Shown: piece by piece, positions 6,219 through 6,455 of the stretch
Layout of the letters: each line of letters opens with the position of its first letter
Numbering within the stretch: position 1 is the first letter of the stretch
Assembly: GCA_017616925.1 (NCBI GenBank)
Contig: JAFZXG010000164.1
Coordinates: 1-6,455 of the forward strand
Origin: Clostridia bacterium
GTDB lineage: Bacteria; Bacillota; Clostridia; Christensenellales; Borkfalkiaceae
Direction: 5' to 3'
Length of the DNA: 6,455 nt
The notes under the pieces: model-generated
Databases searched by the model: none
What the model saw: the letters and a program-made list of their open reading frames with translations, nothing else
Told to the model about the DNA's origin: nothing
Translations under genes and position numbers: made by a program

Positions 6219-6455
6219 ATATTCTCACTATTTTCACGCCTTTTTTTTCGGCGTATTTAACGGTGTTGAAAGTTCCGCCGCTATCAGACTTTAAGTAAGC
6301 GACCAGAATATCGCAGTTATCCACCATATACATATTACGCTTAAACATACAGTAGGGCGTATATTCTTCCGAGATCACTTCTTTATCGTCGGCGGATCCG
6401 ATCATACGGTCGTATTCGGTCTTTTGCCTGTAATTATATTTATAACTTTGCGATA
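6217..6455 (-). CDS. SLOG-domain protein (YpsA/DUF1273-type), C-terminal part
   Basis: Only the last 79 codons of a minus-strand gene are in the window; its 5' end lies beyond base 6455. An ATG at 6405-6403 is internal, because the same frame stays open upstream and encodes family-like sequence (YRQKTEYDRM). The visible part matches the end of DUF1273/YpsA-type SLOG proteins: SEEYTPYCMFKRNMYMVDNCDILVAY, then the SGGT motif followed by TVKYAEKKGVKI and a stop. In this Rossmann-like superfamily the GGT loop is expected to bind a nucleotide or nucleotide-derived ligand. The cellular role is not established; in B. subtilis YpsA has been linked to cell division and stress. It converges on the transporter operon and shares its terminator, with no evident functional link. 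Confidence 0.85.
   Translation of the reverse strand, partial: SQSYKYNYRQKTEYDRMIGSADDKEVISEEYTPYCMFKRNMYMVDNCDILVAYLKSDSGGTFNTVKYAEKKGVKIVRI

Noticed and set aside
6403..6405. Minus-strand ATG as the start of a 62-residue protein
   Set aside because: The frame remains open to the window edge and the extra upstream residues match the SLOG family pattern, so this Met is internal.

Overview
The window looks like a stretch of chromosome from an anaerobic, low-to-moderate GC bacterium of the Bacillota, most likely a Clostridia-type gut or sediment anaerobe. This is inferred from a single-chain, clostridial-style pyruvate:ferredoxin oxidoreductase, a lipoprotein-dependent amino-acid ABC importer, a YerC-type TrpR-family regulator, a YpsA/DUF1273-type SLOG protein, strong Shine-Dalgarno sites and a near-consensus sigma-A promoter. 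Genus and species cannot be told from this sequence. No rRNA, tRNA, CRISPR array, insertion sequence or prophage sign was seen.

Layout: (1) Bases 1-3358 carry most of a pyruvate:ferredoxin (flavodoxin) oxidoreductase gene whose first roughly 60 codons lie outside the window, followed by a strong intrinsic terminator (about 3375-3404). (2) Bases 3405-3574 form a dense control region: an A/T tract, a near-perfect sigma-A promoter (TTTACA, 17-bp spacer, TATAAT), a 16-bp palindrome whose right arm is the -35 hexamer, and two copies of a CTTTA-N6-TAAAG element on either side of the -10 box. (3) Bases 3575-6189 form a compact four-gene operon: substrate-binding lipoprotein, permease, ATPase and a small TrpR-superfamily repressor-like protein. 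Spacings are 25 nt, 2 nt and a 1-nt overlap, and the operon ends in an intrinsic terminator. (4) Bases 6217-6455 hold the 3' end of a convergent minus-strand gene for a SLOG-domain protein, which shares the terminator hairpin.

How they work together: the PFOR is an independent central-metabolism gene that makes acetyl-CoA and reduced ferredoxin. The operon encodes a complete importer for a polar amino acid (binding lipoprotein, probably homodimeric permease, ATPase) plus a DNA-binding protein of the family that includes the tryptophan repressor. The most interesting idea here is a self-contained, feedback-regulated uptake module: the regulator translated last may act on the repeated operator-like elements at the promoter, while the palindrome over the -35 box resembles a CcpA-type catabolite site. 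Both regulatory assignments are inferences from motif structure. The components themselves belong to known families, and nothing here is clearly a new class of system.
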